Origin: Desulforegula conservatrix Mb1Pa
GTDB lineage: Bacteria > Desulfobacterota > Desulfobacteria > Desulfobacterales > Desulforegulaceae
Direction of reading: 5' to 3'
Assembly: GCF_000426225.1 (NCBI RefSeq)
Contig: NZ_AUEY01000013.1
Span: 1-64,000 of the forward strand
DNA: 64,000 bases
The notes beneath the pieces were generated by a model. That model saw nothing but the letters and a program-made list of their open reading frames with translations. It was not told where the DNA came from and searched no databases. The stretch's first letter is position 1. Each line of letters begins with the position of its first letter. Shown piece after piece: positions 26,869 to 36,477 of the stretch. The position numbers and the translations under genes are program-made.

Positions 26869-27867
26869 GCTTCATATTCAGAAATGATAAGGGAAACCCT
26901 GGTTTTTGAGGATATAAACCTCGCTCGCCAGCTTTTCGGGGAACAAAACAGCAACCTTAAAAAAGTGGCTGACACACTTGAGATAAATATCCAGGCGAGG
27001 GGCAACACTGTACACATCGAAGGCGACAGCATAAGTACAAAACTTGCTGACAACATACTGAATCAGCTTTACGCCCTTCTCAAAGAACAATATCCCATAT
27101 ACCCCAATGACATAGACTTTGCCATACGAACCCTGAGCGGAGACAACAAAGTCAACCTAAAAGATATATTCCTGGACACAGTCTATATCACCGCAAAAAA
27201 AAGAGCCATAACACCAAAAAATACGGCGCAGAAAGCTTATATTGAAGCTGCAAGAAACAATGACATGGTTTTCGGCATAGGACCTGCCGGCACAGGCAAA
27301 ACCTACCTTGCCATGGCCATAGCAGTCTCGGCTCTGACCAAGGGGCTGGTAAGCAGAATAATTCTGACAAGGCCGGCTGTAGAGGCAGGAGAAAGCCTCG
27401 GATTTCTTCCGGGAGATCTGGCTGAAAAGGTTGATCCATACCTAAGACCACTTTACGACGCGCTTCATGACATGATGAAATTTGAAAAAGCAAGCGCGCT
27501 TCTTCAGCAGGGTGTTATTGAAGTGGCCCCACTTGCTTTCATGAGGGGCAGAACCCTTAATGACGCGTTCATAATCCTTGACGAGGCACAGAACACGACG
27601 AGCGAACAGATGAAAATGTTTCTGACAAGAATAGGATTCAACTCAAAGGCCATCATTACCGGGGACATCACCCAGATAGATCTTAAGCCGGGCAGAATAT
27701 CAGGACTTGTTGAAGCAAAAGAAATCCTCCAGGGCATAGATGGTATAGAATTTGTATATTTCTCCAAAAAAGATGTTGTTAGGCATCGACTGGTTCACAA
27801 AATAATATCTGCTTATGAAGTAAAGGATCAACTGAAAAAATCCCAGCAGAGAAACGAATCCGAATAA
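26866..27867 (+). CDS. PhoH family ATPase
   Basis: A 333-residue P-loop ATPase of the PhoH/PhoH2 class. Walker A is GPAGTGKTYLA near residue 143 and Walker B is FIILDEAQN near 232. The N-terminal segment with IQARGNTVHIEGDS is KH-like, suggesting RNA binding. The function is thought to lie in RNA metabolism, in keeping with the downstream ybeY. The order phoH, HD phosphodiesterase, ybeY is widely conserved. Its translation start is unusual (see the hairpin-bridged site). Confidence 0.93.
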   Translation: MASYSEMIRETLVFEDINLARQLFGEQNSNLKKVADTLEINIQARGNTVHIEGDSISTKLADNILNQLYALLKEQYPIYPNDIDFAIRTLSGDNKVNLKDIFLDTVYITAKKRAITPKNTAQKAYIEAARNNDMVFGIGPAGTGKTYLAMAIAVSALTKGLVSRIILTRPAVEAGESLGFLPGDLAEKVDPYLRPLYDALHDMMKFEKASALLQQGVIEVAPLAFMRGRTLNDAFIILDEAQNTTSEQMKMFLTRIGFNSKAIITGDITQIDLKPGRISGLVEAKEILQGIDGIEFVYFSKKDVVRHRLVHKIISAYEVKDQLKKSQQRNESE

Positions 27868-27892
27868 TATGGAGAAGCAATAATTTTAAGCC

Positions 27893-30274
27893 ATGTTTAA
27901 AATAGACAAAAGAACCTTCTGGATTTTTATGGGAACCAACAGGTGCATCAGAATCGCTTTGGCACTTGTGATAACCCTGATCTTCACAATCTTCCTTTAT
28001 CCAAGCCTCACAGTGGTCGCCCCGGAGTACAGGCCCGGAGACATAGCAACCAGGAATATCAAGGCTCCTGTTGACTTTTTTATTGAAGACAGCGCAGCCA
28101 CTGAAGCAAACAGGAAGCTTGCTATTGAATCTGCCCTCGCAGTATTTGATCTTGACGAGGAACTGCTTCCTTTAACAATCGAAAAAATTAACGCTTCATT
28201 TGCAATGGGCGCAGCAATATTCAAAAACAGCTCAGATCCTGCTCAGTCAGGCGAGGCTCTCCAGGAACAACCTAACTATGAACAAGCAGCTCTTGAAAAA
28301 AAACCGGAGTTTGAAAGAATACTTGGAATAGAAGTCAGTGACGCCACTTACGAAGCTTTTGTCAAAAGCGGTTTTTCCAAAGAAGCGGCAAACGCAGCAA
28401 TAAATATACTGGCCGAATTACTAAAAACCGGCGTAATTTCCAACCAGGAATATATAAAATCCCAGACAGAAAAAAGCCTTATTCTGATCAATCTTAAAAC
28501 CGGGGTTGAAAAAATTATTGATCCTCCACAAAAGTTCTATTGGCCAGAAAAAGCAAAGGAAATGATAACAAGCATTGGCCACAGCTATCTGAAAGAAATA
28601 CCTGCAAGCTCCGCAAACGCAGTAATTGAAATGACTCTTAAGCTGATTTCTCCAAATATTACTCCAAACAGAAGTGAATCCGAAAAAAGAATCAAAGACG
28701 CGGCTGACAGTGTCAAACCTGTGCTATATCAGATAAAAACGGGCGAAATGCTTCTAAGGGAAGGAGAGCGAGTCAGCCCTGATCATATCATGAAGCTAAG
28801 AACACTTCAGGATCAGACAAAACGAGAAAACATGCTCTCCAATTCAGTCGGCACAGGTCTTACCATAATAATAATGTTTCTGATTTTTTACAGACTTCAC
28901 ATTCCAAAAACAGAGGCAGAATCAAGACAGCATAATAAGACCCTGCTTTTCATGGCCACCATCCTGCTGTCATTTCTTATCCTAGCCAAGCTGTTTTTGT
29001 CGTGGTCAAGCTATTTCACTGGAGCGGCATATTTTTCAATGGACTCCGCTGCGATTTACTTCGGTCTGCCAATGGCGGCAGGCCCAATGATAGTCTGTCT
29101 CTTTTTCGGTTTAAGCAACGCTCTTCCCTTTGCTCTGGTGCTCTCACTTCTTTCATCGATCATTTTTTCAAACAATATGGAAATATTCATATTCTATCTC
29201 TTAAGCGGAGCCATGGGAGCATTCTGGGTAAGGGACTGCAGGGAAAGAAAGGTGTTCATAAAAGCCGCCCTTAAACTCGGTCTTCTTAATATGCTCCTTG
29301 CAGCTGCGACATCAATGCACATTGCATTTCTTTCGCCCCAGAAGCTATTAATAAGCCTTGCCGCAGGTTTTTCAGGCGGATTTCTTGCAGGCATTGCGAC
29401 TTCAGGGATTGTCCCTCTCATAGAAGTTGCGTTTAACTACACCACGGACATAAAACTGCTGGAACTGGCCAACCCTGATCAGCCGATACTAAGGAAGCTT
29501 ATGCTGGAAGCTCCGGGAACATACAATCATTCAATGATAGTTGGTACTCTGGCAGAAGCGGCAGCTTCCGAAATTGACGCTAACCCCCTTCTTGCAAGAG
29601 TCGGCGGATATTATCATGATATTGGCAAGATCAATAAGCCTTTCTATTTCATTGAAAACATCAGAAACATGAAAAACAAACATGACAAGCTCGCTCCGTC
29701 CATGAGCGCACTCATACTTACGTCTCATGTCAAAGATGGGGCCAATCTTTCAAAAAAATACAAGCTTGGGAAAGCAATTACGGACATAATCAGACAACAT
29801 CACGGAACCAGCCTGATAAGATATTTCTATGACAAGGCAAGACAGATCAAGGGAGATGATGCTGTAAATCCGAATGATTTCAGATATCAGGGGCCATCGC
29901 CCCAGACAAAGGAAGCCGCCATCGTAATGCTGGCAGACGTTGTGGAAGCTGCCTCAAGAACACTTGAAAACCCGACCCAGGCAAGGCTCCAGGGCCTTAT
30001 CCTGAATCTGATAAACAAAATATTTGCCGATCATCAGTTAGACGGATGCGATCTGACACTCAAGGATCTTCACAGAATCGCAAAAAGCTTTACCAAGATT
30101 CTGACAGGCATCTACCACAGTCGCATCGAATATTCTGAACCTGCGGCACCATCATCGGAAGGAAAACAAAAAAATGACGGTACTGATAGACAACCGCCAG
30201 ACAAACCATCAAATCCGGATGGAAGTGATGGAGACCAGGGCTCAGGACATCTTAAACGTCTTGGGTTATCCTGA
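27893..30274 (+). CDS. 7TM-HD phosphodiesterase (PgpH/YqfF family)
   Basis: A 793-residue membrane enzyme. After an N-terminal helix (about 22-40) come an extracytoplasmic 7TMR-HDED domain (to about 315), a block of seven helices (about 320-515) and a cytoplasmic HD domain starting near 540 with YNHSMIVGTLAEAA, GGYYHDIGK and RQHHGTSL. Characterised relatives degrade cyclic di-AMP. The last 33 residues are a hydrophilic Pro/Asp/Gly-rich tail that overlaps ybeY in another frame. No diadenylate cyclase is in the window. Confidence 0.9.
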   Translation: MFKIDKRTFWIFMGTNRCIRIALALVITLIFTIFLYPSLTVVAPEYRPGDIATRNIKAPVDFFIEDSAATEANRKLAIESALAVFDLDEELLPLTIEKINASFAMGAAIFKNSSDPAQSGEALQEQPNYEQAALEKKPEFERILGIEVSDATYEAFVKSGFSKEAANAAINILAELLKTGVISNQEYIKSQTEKSLILINLKTGVEKIIDPPQKFYWPEKAKEMITSIGHSYLKEIPASSANAVIEMTLKLISPNITPNRSESEKRIKDAADSVKPVLYQIKTGEMLLREGERVSPDHIMKLRTLQDQTKRENMLSNSVGTGLTIIIMFLIFYRLHIPKTEAESRQHNKTLLFMATILLSFLILAKLFLSWSSYFTGAAYFSMDSAAIYFGLPMAAGPMIVCLFFGLSNALPFALVLSLLSSIIFSNNMEIFIFYLLSGAMGAFWVRDCRERKVFIKAALKLGLLNMLLAAATSMHIAFLSPQKLLISLAAGFSGGFLAGIATSGIVPLIEVAFNYTTDIKLLELANPDQPILRKLMLEAPGTYNHSMIVGTLAEAAASEIDANPLLARVGGYYHDIGKINKPFYFIENIRNMKNKHDKLAPSMSALILTSHVKDGANLSKKYKLGKAITDIIRQHHGTSLIRYFYDKARQIKGDDAVNPNDFRYQGPSPQTKEAAIVMLADVVEAASRTLENPTQARLQGLILNLINKIFADHQLDGCDLTLKDLHRIAKSFTKILTGIYHSRIEYSEPAAPSSEGKQKNDGTDRQPPDKPSNPDGSDGDQGSGHLKRLGLS

Positions 30275-30638
30275 CGCCGAACTTTCCATATCCATTGTGG
30301 ATGACACTGAAATAAGAAATCTCAACAGAGATTACAGAGGCAAGGACAAAGCAACAAATGTCCTGTCATTTGCCATGAATGAGGGTGATTTTGACTCAAT
30401 CAACCCTGAAATATTAGGTGATGTTGTAATTTCAGCGGATACTACCCAAACCGAAAGTGCTGAGTATGGCATGTCATTTGACGACAGACTCTTTCAACTT
30501 CTTATCCACGGAGTCCTTCACCTTGTCGGCTATGATCATGAACAGGGTGACGAGGAATCTGCCATTATGGAAAAAAAAAGCGATGAAATAATGTCAAAAG
30601 TCTTTCCTGAAACCGTTGTAAAGGGATGGATAGGATAA
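30174..30638 (+). CDS. ybeY: Endoribonuclease / rRNA maturation factor YbeY
   Basis: A 154-residue metalloprotein needed for 16S rRNA 3' end maturation and ribosome quality control. The zinc motif HGVLHLVGYDH (H3-H5-H pattern) is complete, and RDYRGKDKATNVLSF is the conserved upstream segment. The start MTVLIDNRQ matches the family's N-terminus, so the 101-base overlap with the preceding HD gene seems real. It is probably translated by coupling to that gene. Confidence 0.95.
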   Translation: MTVLIDNRQTNHQIRMEVMETRAQDILNVLGYPDAELSISIVDDTEIRNLNRDYRGKDKATNVLSFAMNEGDFDSINPEILGDVVISADTTQTESAEYGMSFDDRLFQLLIHGVLHLVGYDHEQGDEESAIMEKKSDEIMSKVFPETVVKGWIG

Positions 30639-30995
30639 TTCAATTCCTCCTTGACTATCACAACCAGTTAATTATTCTTTTTCATTAAACACCTTTTTTA
30701 ACTGAAACGTTGGGGATTTTAAAATCTCGCCACACCCCCGTAAATTTTATGAATTCAGATCTTATTAGCAGGCAGTAATTCAAGTCGATGTTTGGCAGGC
30801 TTAACGATAAACCATAAAGTTTTTGCGGAGCTTTTTCCAAAAAGCGACCCGCCGACATTCGGATCAATGTCGAATTACGAGCAAAGGACTCTCTAATCCG
30901 ACGAATCCATAAAAGGCACCACCGGGGCACCGACAGCTTGTTTTTGACAGTTACGATGAATAGTAGCTTACAAAAAATTATATAAGGAGGCATTA
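30639..30995. repeat. Intergenic region with inverted copies of modules A and B
   Basis: No gene is seen between ybeY and pdxJ. Module A occurs in reverse orientation at about 30819-30851 (AAAGTTTTTGCGGAGC and AAAAAGCGACCCGCC), followed by a diverged module B at 30869-30902 (GTCGAATTACG and CTAATCCGAC). A good AAGGAGG for pdxJ lies at the right end. Confidence 0.7.
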
Positions 30996-31715
30996 ATGGC
31001 CAGTTTGGCAGTGAATGTGGATCATGTTGCAACTTTAAGAGAGGCCAGAAAAATAAATTATCCTGATCCTGTAATTGCAGCTGCGGCAGCGGAACTTGCA
31101 GGAGCGGACGGAGTTGTCGTCCACCTGCGTGAGGACAGACGTCACATCCAGGACAGGGATGTATACCTGCTGAGACAGACGGTTCAGACCAAGCTTATTC
31201 TTGAAATGGCTGCCACGGATGAAATGACAAAAATAGCCCTTGAGATCATACCAGACCTTGTCACACTTGTTCCTGAAAAAAGACAGGAAATCACAACCGA
31301 AGGTGGCCTGGACATTATAAATAACAGAGACAGAATAGCTGAAACCATAGACACTCTGAAGCAGGCCGGAGTCCCTGTGAGTCTTTTCCTGAATCCTAGT
31401 CTGAAGCATGTTGAGCTGGCAAAGAGTCTGGGGGCTGACAAGATTGAAATCCACACCGGAATTTTCTGCGAGGCAGAATCCCCTATGCAGCAGTCTGCGG
31501 CCATGAGCGATATAATAGACGCTGCAAAACTTGCAAAGGAGATGGGGCTTGGAGTAAACGCCGGCCACGGAATCTGCTACAAAAATATAAAGGCCTTCAA
31601 AGGAATAAAAGAAATAGACGAATTCAGCATTGGTCACAGCATAGTATCCAGGTCCATAATGGTCGGAATGGAAAATGCTGTTCGTGAAATGATCAGACTC
31701 ATTGAATCACTCTGA
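30996..31715 (+). CDS. pdxJ: Pyridoxine 5'-phosphate synthase
   Basis: Makes pyridoxine phosphate from deoxyxylulose phosphate and aminoacetone phosphate in the DXP-dependent vitamin B6 route. A 239-residue TIM barrel with NVDHVATLREAR at the N-terminus, HLREDRRHIQDRD near 46, LVPEKRQEITTEGG near 91 and VNAGHGICYKN near 190. The ribosome-binding site is AAGGAGG. The epimerase/dehydratase gene follows almost at once. Confidence 0.96.
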   Translation: MASLAVNVDHVATLREARKINYPDPVIAAAAAELAGADGVVVHLREDRRHIQDRDVYLLRQTVQTKLILEMAATDEMTKIALEIIPDLVTLVPEKRQEITTEGGLDIINNRDRIAETIDTLKQAGVPVSLFLNPSLKHVELAKSLGADKIEIHTGIFCEAESPMQQSAAMSDIIDAAKLAKEMGLGVNAGHGICYKNIKAFKGIKEIDEFSIGHSIVSRSIMVGMENAVREMIRLIESL

Positions 31716-31716
31716 T

Positions 31717-33330
31717 ATGTATATAGTATCTCCAGCAGAAATGGCTGAAATGGACCGCCGAACAATACAGGAATTCGGAGTACCTGGTCACACTCTCATG
31801 GAAAATGCCGGCCGGGGGGCTGTGGAGGTTTTCTCAAATCATTTCCCTGATTTCAGAACGAAAAAAATCTGCGTGATTTGCGGAAAGGGCAATAACGGAG
31901 GGGACGGTCTGGTCATGGCCAGGTATATAGCCGCTCATATACAAGAATCAGGCGGCTCGGTTAAAGTATTTCTTTTGGGATCAAAGGATTTGGTTCAAGG
32001 AGATGCTGGAATAAACCTTCATCTGCTTGAAAAAACCGGTATTACAGTTAATGAAATTCTTACGGAGAAAGACCTGTCTTTTTTTGAATCACAAGCAAAG
32101 GGACAGGATATTTTCATAGACGCAATTTTCGGTACAGGTCTTAATGCGCCTGTTAAAGGAATTGCGGAAAATATCATTTGTTTTCTGAATAAAACAAATG
32201 CCAACGTCTTTTCCGTTGATATACCGTCAGGGCTTGATTCAGAAACAGGAAAACCACTTGGAACCGCTATTAAGGCTTCGGTTACAGCGACCTTCGGTTT
32301 CCCGAAAATAGGTCATGCTGTTTATCCAGGAGCCTCATATTGCGGAAAAACAGAGATTATAGACATTGGGATACCTAAGTGTATTTCTGAAAGTCTTGCA
32401 CCCATTCATGAACTTGTAACTGAAAAATACGTTTCTGGCCTTTTTAAAAAAAGACACCCTGAAACCCACAAAGGAACAAACGGTCACGTGCTGGTGGCAG
32501 GCGGGTCTCCGGGTAAATCAGGCGCGCCAATAATGACCGCAGTAGCTGCTCTTAGAACCGGGGCAGGACTCGTGACACTTGCCCTACCCCTCAGCCTCAG
32601 ACCTTTCGCAGAAATATCCTCTTTTGAAATAATGACAGAAGCTATTCCTGAAACTGCCGAAGGATGTATAGCCAATATTTCAGAGAGTTATCTTGATAAT
32701 GTATTGAACGGCAAACAAGTCATGGCTGTCGGCCCGGGAATGGATGAAGGGCCTGAGACAAAAGAGTTTCTTTCCCAAATAATCAAAACAGCTGAAATCC
32801 CCCTCGTAATTGACGCAGGAGCTCTTAACATAATTGCCAGAAACCCTGATATCCTGAGAACACTCAAAACTCCAGCCATTCTTACCCCGCATCCCGGAGA
32901 AATGGCAAGGCTTGCAAAAAAAACGACGTCTGAAATCCAGGAAGACAGAATTAATGTTGCATCATCCTTTGCAAGGGAATATGGAATTTACCTTGTTCTT
33001 AAAGGCGCCGGAACTGTGATTGCCTCTCCTGACGGAAGAATAATGATAAACAGAACCGGGAATCCTGGTCTTGCAACAGCAGGAACCGGGGATGTGCTGA
33101 CCGGAATAATTGCAGGCCTTGTTGCCCAGGGATTAAAACCCCTTGATGCGGCAGCAGCTGGTGTTTACATTCACGGAAAAACAGCTGACAGGGTTGCCGC
33201 TTCAATGGGACCATTCGGTTTTATAGCTACAGATATAATCTCAGCCATTCCATCTTGCATTGCTGGTCTGGTTTTAAATAATAACGTTTATGATTTCGGA
33301 TTCATAAAGAGTTTTGAGAGTCTTTTTTAA
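31717..33330 (+). CDS. nnr: Bifunctional NAD(P)H-hydrate epimerase / dehydratase
   Basis: Repairs hydrated NADH and NADPH. The N-terminal YjeF_N epimerase domain (about 1-210) carries HTLMENAGRGA, GKGNNGGDGLVMAR and FSVDIPSGLD. The C-terminal ADP-dependent dehydratase domain (about 230-530) carries GHVLVAGGSPGKSGAP, LTPHPGEMARL and ATAGTGDVLTG. The fused length of 537 residues is usual. I choose the ATG at 31717, one base after the pdxJ stop; an upstream TTG at 31702 overlaps pdxJ. Confidence 0.94.
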   Translation: MYIVSPAEMAEMDRRTIQEFGVPGHTLMENAGRGAVEVFSNHFPDFRTKKICVICGKGNNGGDGLVMARYIAAHIQESGGSVKVFLLGSKDLVQGDAGINLHLLEKTGITVNEILTEKDLSFFESQAKGQDIFIDAIFGTGLNAPVKGIAENIICFLNKTNANVFSVDIPSGLDSETGKPLGTAIKASVTATFGFPKIGHAVYPGASYCGKTEIIDIGIPKCISESLAPIHELVTEKYVSGLFKKRHPETHKGTNGHVLVAGGSPGKSGAPIMTAVAALRTGAGLVTLALPLSLRPFAEISSFEIMTEAIPETAEGCIANISESYLDNVLNGKQVMAVGPGMDEGPETKEFLSQIIKTAEIPLVIDAGALNIIARNPDILRTLKTPAILTPHPGEMARLAKKTTSEIQEDRINVASSFAREYGIYLVLKGAGTVIASPDGRIMINRTGNPGLATAGTGDVLTGIIAGLVAQGLKPLDAAAAGVYIHGKTADRVAASMGPFGFIATDIISAIPSCIAGLVLNNNVYDFGFIKSFESLF

Positions 33331-33864
33331 ATGAAAAGCCGTAATATGAATGAAATGAACAGACAGGATGCCCCCGTGTTCGAAGTAACGACAGCCACAC
33401 CTGAACACACCAGAGCATTAGCTGAAATGCTTGGCAATCTTATAAACGGCAAAACAGTCATAGGCCTGAACGGAGAACTCGGAGCCGGAAAAACCGAATT
33501 TGTAAAGGGTCTTGCCCTTGGATCAGGCGTCTCAAAAGACAGTTACATAACCAGTCCTACTTATTCCATAATAAATCATTACAATGGCAGGATCGCCTTT
33601 TATCATCTTGATCTCTACAGGCTTTCGGGCCCTGATGAGCTTTACGATACAGGCATTGAAGATATTCTATCTGAAAATGCGGTCATTGTTGTAGAATGGC
33701 CTGAAATCATGCAGAAAATGTCGGATTTCAACGTGGAGATTAATATTCAAGTTACCGGAATAACAGAAAGAAAAATTAGTTTTTTTGCGTATGGACTTGC
33801 AAATTCAAATCTGATAAAAGAGCTGGCAAATCAATATAAGGAGAAAATTACAACATGGGACTAA
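33331..33864 (+). CDS. tsaE: tRNA threonylcarbamoyladenosine biosynthesis ATPase TsaE
   Basis: A P-loop ATPase that works with TsaB and TsaD to form t6A37 on tRNAs that read ANN codons. Walker A GELGAGKTEFVKG is near residue 50, with SPTYSIINHY and FYHLDLYRL as family motifs and VVEWPE later. At 177 residues it is slightly longer than usual, because the first 15 residues may be extra: ATGs at 33346 and 33355 are alternatives. nnr-tsaE is a common pair; lysC overlaps its end by 10 bases. Confidence 0.93.
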   Translation: MKSRNMNEMNRQDAPVFEVTTATPEHTRALAEMLGNLINGKTVIGLNGELGAGKTEFVKGLALGSGVSKDSYITSPTYSIINHYNGRIAFYHLDLYRLSGPDELYDTGIEDILSENAVIVVEWPEIMQKMSDFNVEINIQVTGITERKISFFAYGLANSNLIKELANQYKEKITTWD

Positions 33865-35084
33865 TCGTTCAGAAATTCGGCGGCACATCTGTGGGCGATT
33901 TGGACCGAATCCGTAACGTTGCAAAAAAGGTGGCCAAAACCTACGACGAAGGTCATGACGTCGTTGTTGTTCTTTCGGCCATGTCAGGCGTAACGGACGG
34001 TCTTATCGCCATGGCCAAAAAAATAGATGAAATGCCTGACAAAAGAGAGCTCGACGTTCTTCTTTCCACAGGCGAACAGACCACGGTTGCGATTCTTGCA
34101 ATGATACTCAAAACCATGGGCTACAAGGCTAATTCCCTTCTTGGCTTCCAGGCCGACATAAGGACAGACAGGATGTCCGGCAGCGCAAGAATACAGAGCA
34201 TAGGGGCGGAACGCATACGAAATATGCTCAGGGAAAGAACAATCGCAGTTGTTGCGGGCTTCCAGGGCCATGATGATTTCGGCAATATAACAACCCTTGG
34301 AAGGGGGGGCTCAGACACCTCTGCCGTGGCCATTGCCGCTGCAATAGGAGCAGACATATGCGAGATATACACAGACGTTGATGGTGTATATACAACTGAT
34401 CCTAACATGTGCAAAAAGGCCAGAAAGCTCTCAAAGGTATCCTATGATGAGATGCTTGAGATGGCCAGCCTTGGAGCGAAGGTTCTTCAGATCCGTTCGG
34501 TGGCATTTGCTAAAAAATTCAACGTGCCAGTCCATGTTCGTTCGTCGTTTAACGAAGAGGAAGGCACAATGGTCGTAAATGAGGATGCAGATATGGAACG
34601 TTTGGTTGTTTCAGGTGTTACATACAACAGAAATGAAGCAAGAATAACTCTGAAAAATGTTAAGGATGAGCCAGGCATTGCATCCAAAATCCTTGCGCCG
34701 GTTGCTGACGCCGGAATCGTAGTTGACATGATTATCCAGAACACAAGGGCGTCAGGCCTAACAGATTTCACCTTCACTGTTCCAAAAACAGATTTTAAAC
34801 AGGCAATGGAAATTCAAAAAGAACTTTCCAAAATGATAGGGGCCGAAGACGTTATCGGAGACGATAATATTGCCAAGGTTTCGGTAATCGGCGTGGGAAT
34901 GAAAAACCATTCTGGTGTTGCCACAAAAATGTTCCAGACCCTTGCGACCGAAAACATTAATATTATCATGATAAGCACATCGGAAATCAGAATTTCATGC
35001 ATAATAGACGAAAAATATACGGAGCTTGCAGTAAGATCATTGCACACAGCATTTGGCCTTGATGCAGAAGCAAAGGTTGAATAA
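33855..35084 (+). CDS. lysC: Aspartate kinase
   Basis: Phosphorylates aspartate, the first step towards lysine, threonine, methionine and aspartate semialdehyde. The 409-residue length with the N-terminal KFGGTSVGD, the STGEQTT segment, GRGGSDTSAVAIA and two C-terminal ACT domains (from about 265) fits the monofunctional lysine- or threonine-sensitive class. AAGGAG lies 12 bases upstream, inside tsaE. Its product could supply the DUF39 homocysteine enzyme encoded at 3796-4962. Confidence 0.95.
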   Translation: MGLIVQKFGGTSVGDLDRIRNVAKKVAKTYDEGHDVVVVLSAMSGVTDGLIAMAKKIDEMPDKRELDVLLSTGEQTTVAILAMILKTMGYKANSLLGFQADIRTDRMSGSARIQSIGAERIRNMLRERTIAVVAGFQGHDDFGNITTLGRGGSDTSAVAIAAAIGADICEIYTDVDGVYTTDPNMCKKARKLSKVSYDEMLEMASLGAKVLQIRSVAFAKKFNVPVHVRSSFNEEEGTMVVNEDADMERLVVSGVTYNRNEARITLKNVKDEPGIASKILAPVADAGIVVDMIIQNTRASGLTDFTFTVPKTDFKQAMEIQKELSKMIGAEDVIGDDNIAKVSVIGVGMKNHSGVATKMFQTLATENINIIMISTSEIRISCIIDEKYTELAVRSLHTAFGLDAEAKVE

Positions 35085-35482
35085 TTCAAATAAGATGGTC
35101 TCGCAAAATAAGGCTGATAAAAAAAATGAATGAAAATCAGCTGATATTTGTACTTTTTGCGGCCTTGTTTTGCATGGCTGCAATCTTTCTGCGATAAAAA
35201 TATGTGGGGCTTTTTTGTAAAAAGCCCCACCTCCCCTCAAAAACTTTATGAATATTTAGCAATAACAGGCCGATATCATATATTAGCATTCCTGATTCTC
35301 GTTATTTAAAAGTTTTTGCGGAGCTTTTTCCAAAAAGCGACCCGCCGGAGGCACCCTGCTTAACGTCGGATTACAGACAAAGGGCGTCCTAATCCGACCT
35401 ACAACTTGGCCCTTTTTTAGTTATTAATATCAGAATGTTATTCTATAAAATACTTTTCCACACTTAAAGAGAACATAGCCAT
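35085..35482. repeat. Intergenic region with module A hairpins and inverted module B
   Basis: No gene. A perfect hairpin at 35204-35230 has arms GTGGGGCTTTTT and AAAAAGCCCCAC followed by CTCAAAAACTTTATG, the module A tail. A reverse copy of module A lies at about 35311-35345 (AGTTTTTGCGGAGC, AAAAAGCGACCCGCCGG), followed by a reverse module B palindrome at 35365-35398 (GTCGGATTACAG and TCCTAATCCGAC). Confidence 0.7.
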
Positions 35483-35532
35483 TAAAAAAGCCTGAAAAAC
35501 CGCCTTTTTCAAAAGGCGATTCTCCAGGCTTT
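35483..35532 (-). terminator. Rho-independent terminator for the two-repeat lipoprotein gene
   Basis: Read on the minus strand, AAAGCCTG and CAGGCTTT form the outer stem and CGCCTTTT and AAAAGGCG the inner stem, with a small internal loop, followed by a T-run (TTTTTTAAT). It starts about 65 bases after the stop of the lipoprotein gene. Confidence 0.8.
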
Positions 35533-35596
35533 ACGGTCTATTTGTAACTGCTCGTCCTGAGATTTGTTTCAAGGGTAACAGAAACTTTATTAATTA

Positions 35597-36295
35597 CTAT
35601 TTTTTCTTTGCATCTTTTTTCTTGGAAGCAGCTTTAACCTGAAGAGCCACTGATTCAGTATAGATGATCTCTATTCTGTCGCCTACCTTGACCTTATCAA
35701 GGTTTTCAGGATGTTTAACATCTACAAGATAGCTTTTTCCATCAACAAGCTTGAGAGTTGCCTTGGATTTTTTCTTGTCAATGTTCATTATTGTTGCAGT
35801 TGTCTTTACCTGTGCAGTCGCAATTCCAGCCGGTTTCTGACCTATAGGAGCAGCAACCACAGATTCGCTCGCAGCCTGAGGAATTTCCGGCTCGTCAGCT
35901 TTCAATACCCTGATTGAGATGGATTCATAATACTTGGTGGTAACTTCATCGCCAACCTTAACCTGGGGAAGATTCTTCACTTTGGCATCGGCGATTATTG
36001 AAAACTCTTCACCACCTGGTTTCTTCAGGGTAACAAGTCTTTTTTTCATATCTATGGCAGATACAGTTGCGGTAAGGGTACGCACTTCGCCCCGTCCAAA
36101 TACAACCGGAGGCTCTTCAGGCACAACTGCTTTCTGTGGCTCTGGCTTAACTTCCGGCTTTACTTCTGCCTTGGCTTCTGCTTCCATTTTAGGGGCCGGA
36201 TCAGCATTTTTCTTTGCGCAGGCCACAAAATTCATTGTCATCAATAAAGTAATGGCCAATGTTGAAGCTACGGCAAAACAACTACTTCTCTTCAT
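35597..36295 (-). CDS. Hypothetical lipoprotein with duplicated beta domain
   Basis: A 232-residue secreted protein that I do not recognise. The N-terminus MKRSSCFAVASTLAITLL is a signal sequence ending in NFVAC, a plausible lipobox with the lipidated cysteine at position 26. A Pro/Glu/Lys/Ala linker (about 30-65) follows. Two related modules of about 55 residues come next: TATVSAIDMKKRLVTLKK through DEVTTKYYESISIRV, and TATIMNIDKKKSKATLKL through DRIEIIYTESVALQV. The tail is lysine-rich. It has its own AAGGAG site and terminator, so it is probably a single-gene unit. Confidence 0.8.
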   Translation of the reverse strand: MKRSSCFAVASTLAITLLMTMNFVACAKKNADPAPKMEAEAKAEVKPEVKPEPQKAVVPEEPPVVFGRGEVRTLTATVSAIDMKKRLVTLKKPGGEEFSIIADAKVKNLPQVKVGDEVTTKYYESISIRVLKADEPEIPQAASESVVAAPIGQKPAGIATAQVKTTATIMNIDKKKSKATLKLVDGKSYLVDVKHPENLDKVKVGDRIEIIYTESVALQVKAASKKKDAKKK

Positions 36296-36477
36296 CAGTT
36301 ATCTCCTTTTTTGTTAAAAAACACTTTTAGATAATAAGTTTGGCGGGCGCTTGAAGTATCAACTTACAAGACATCGTTTACTACCAAAAATTCAGAAAAT
36401 ACACCATCTTAAAATGAGACAATCAAACATCTTATATAGGCAAAGGGAGTTCTGATCAGACCTAAGAATGGCCTTTT

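Noticed and set aside
35204-35230. Terminator for lysC
   Set aside because: The hairpin is perfect, but it is followed by CTCCCCTC and not by a T-run, and it matches the module A repeat family.
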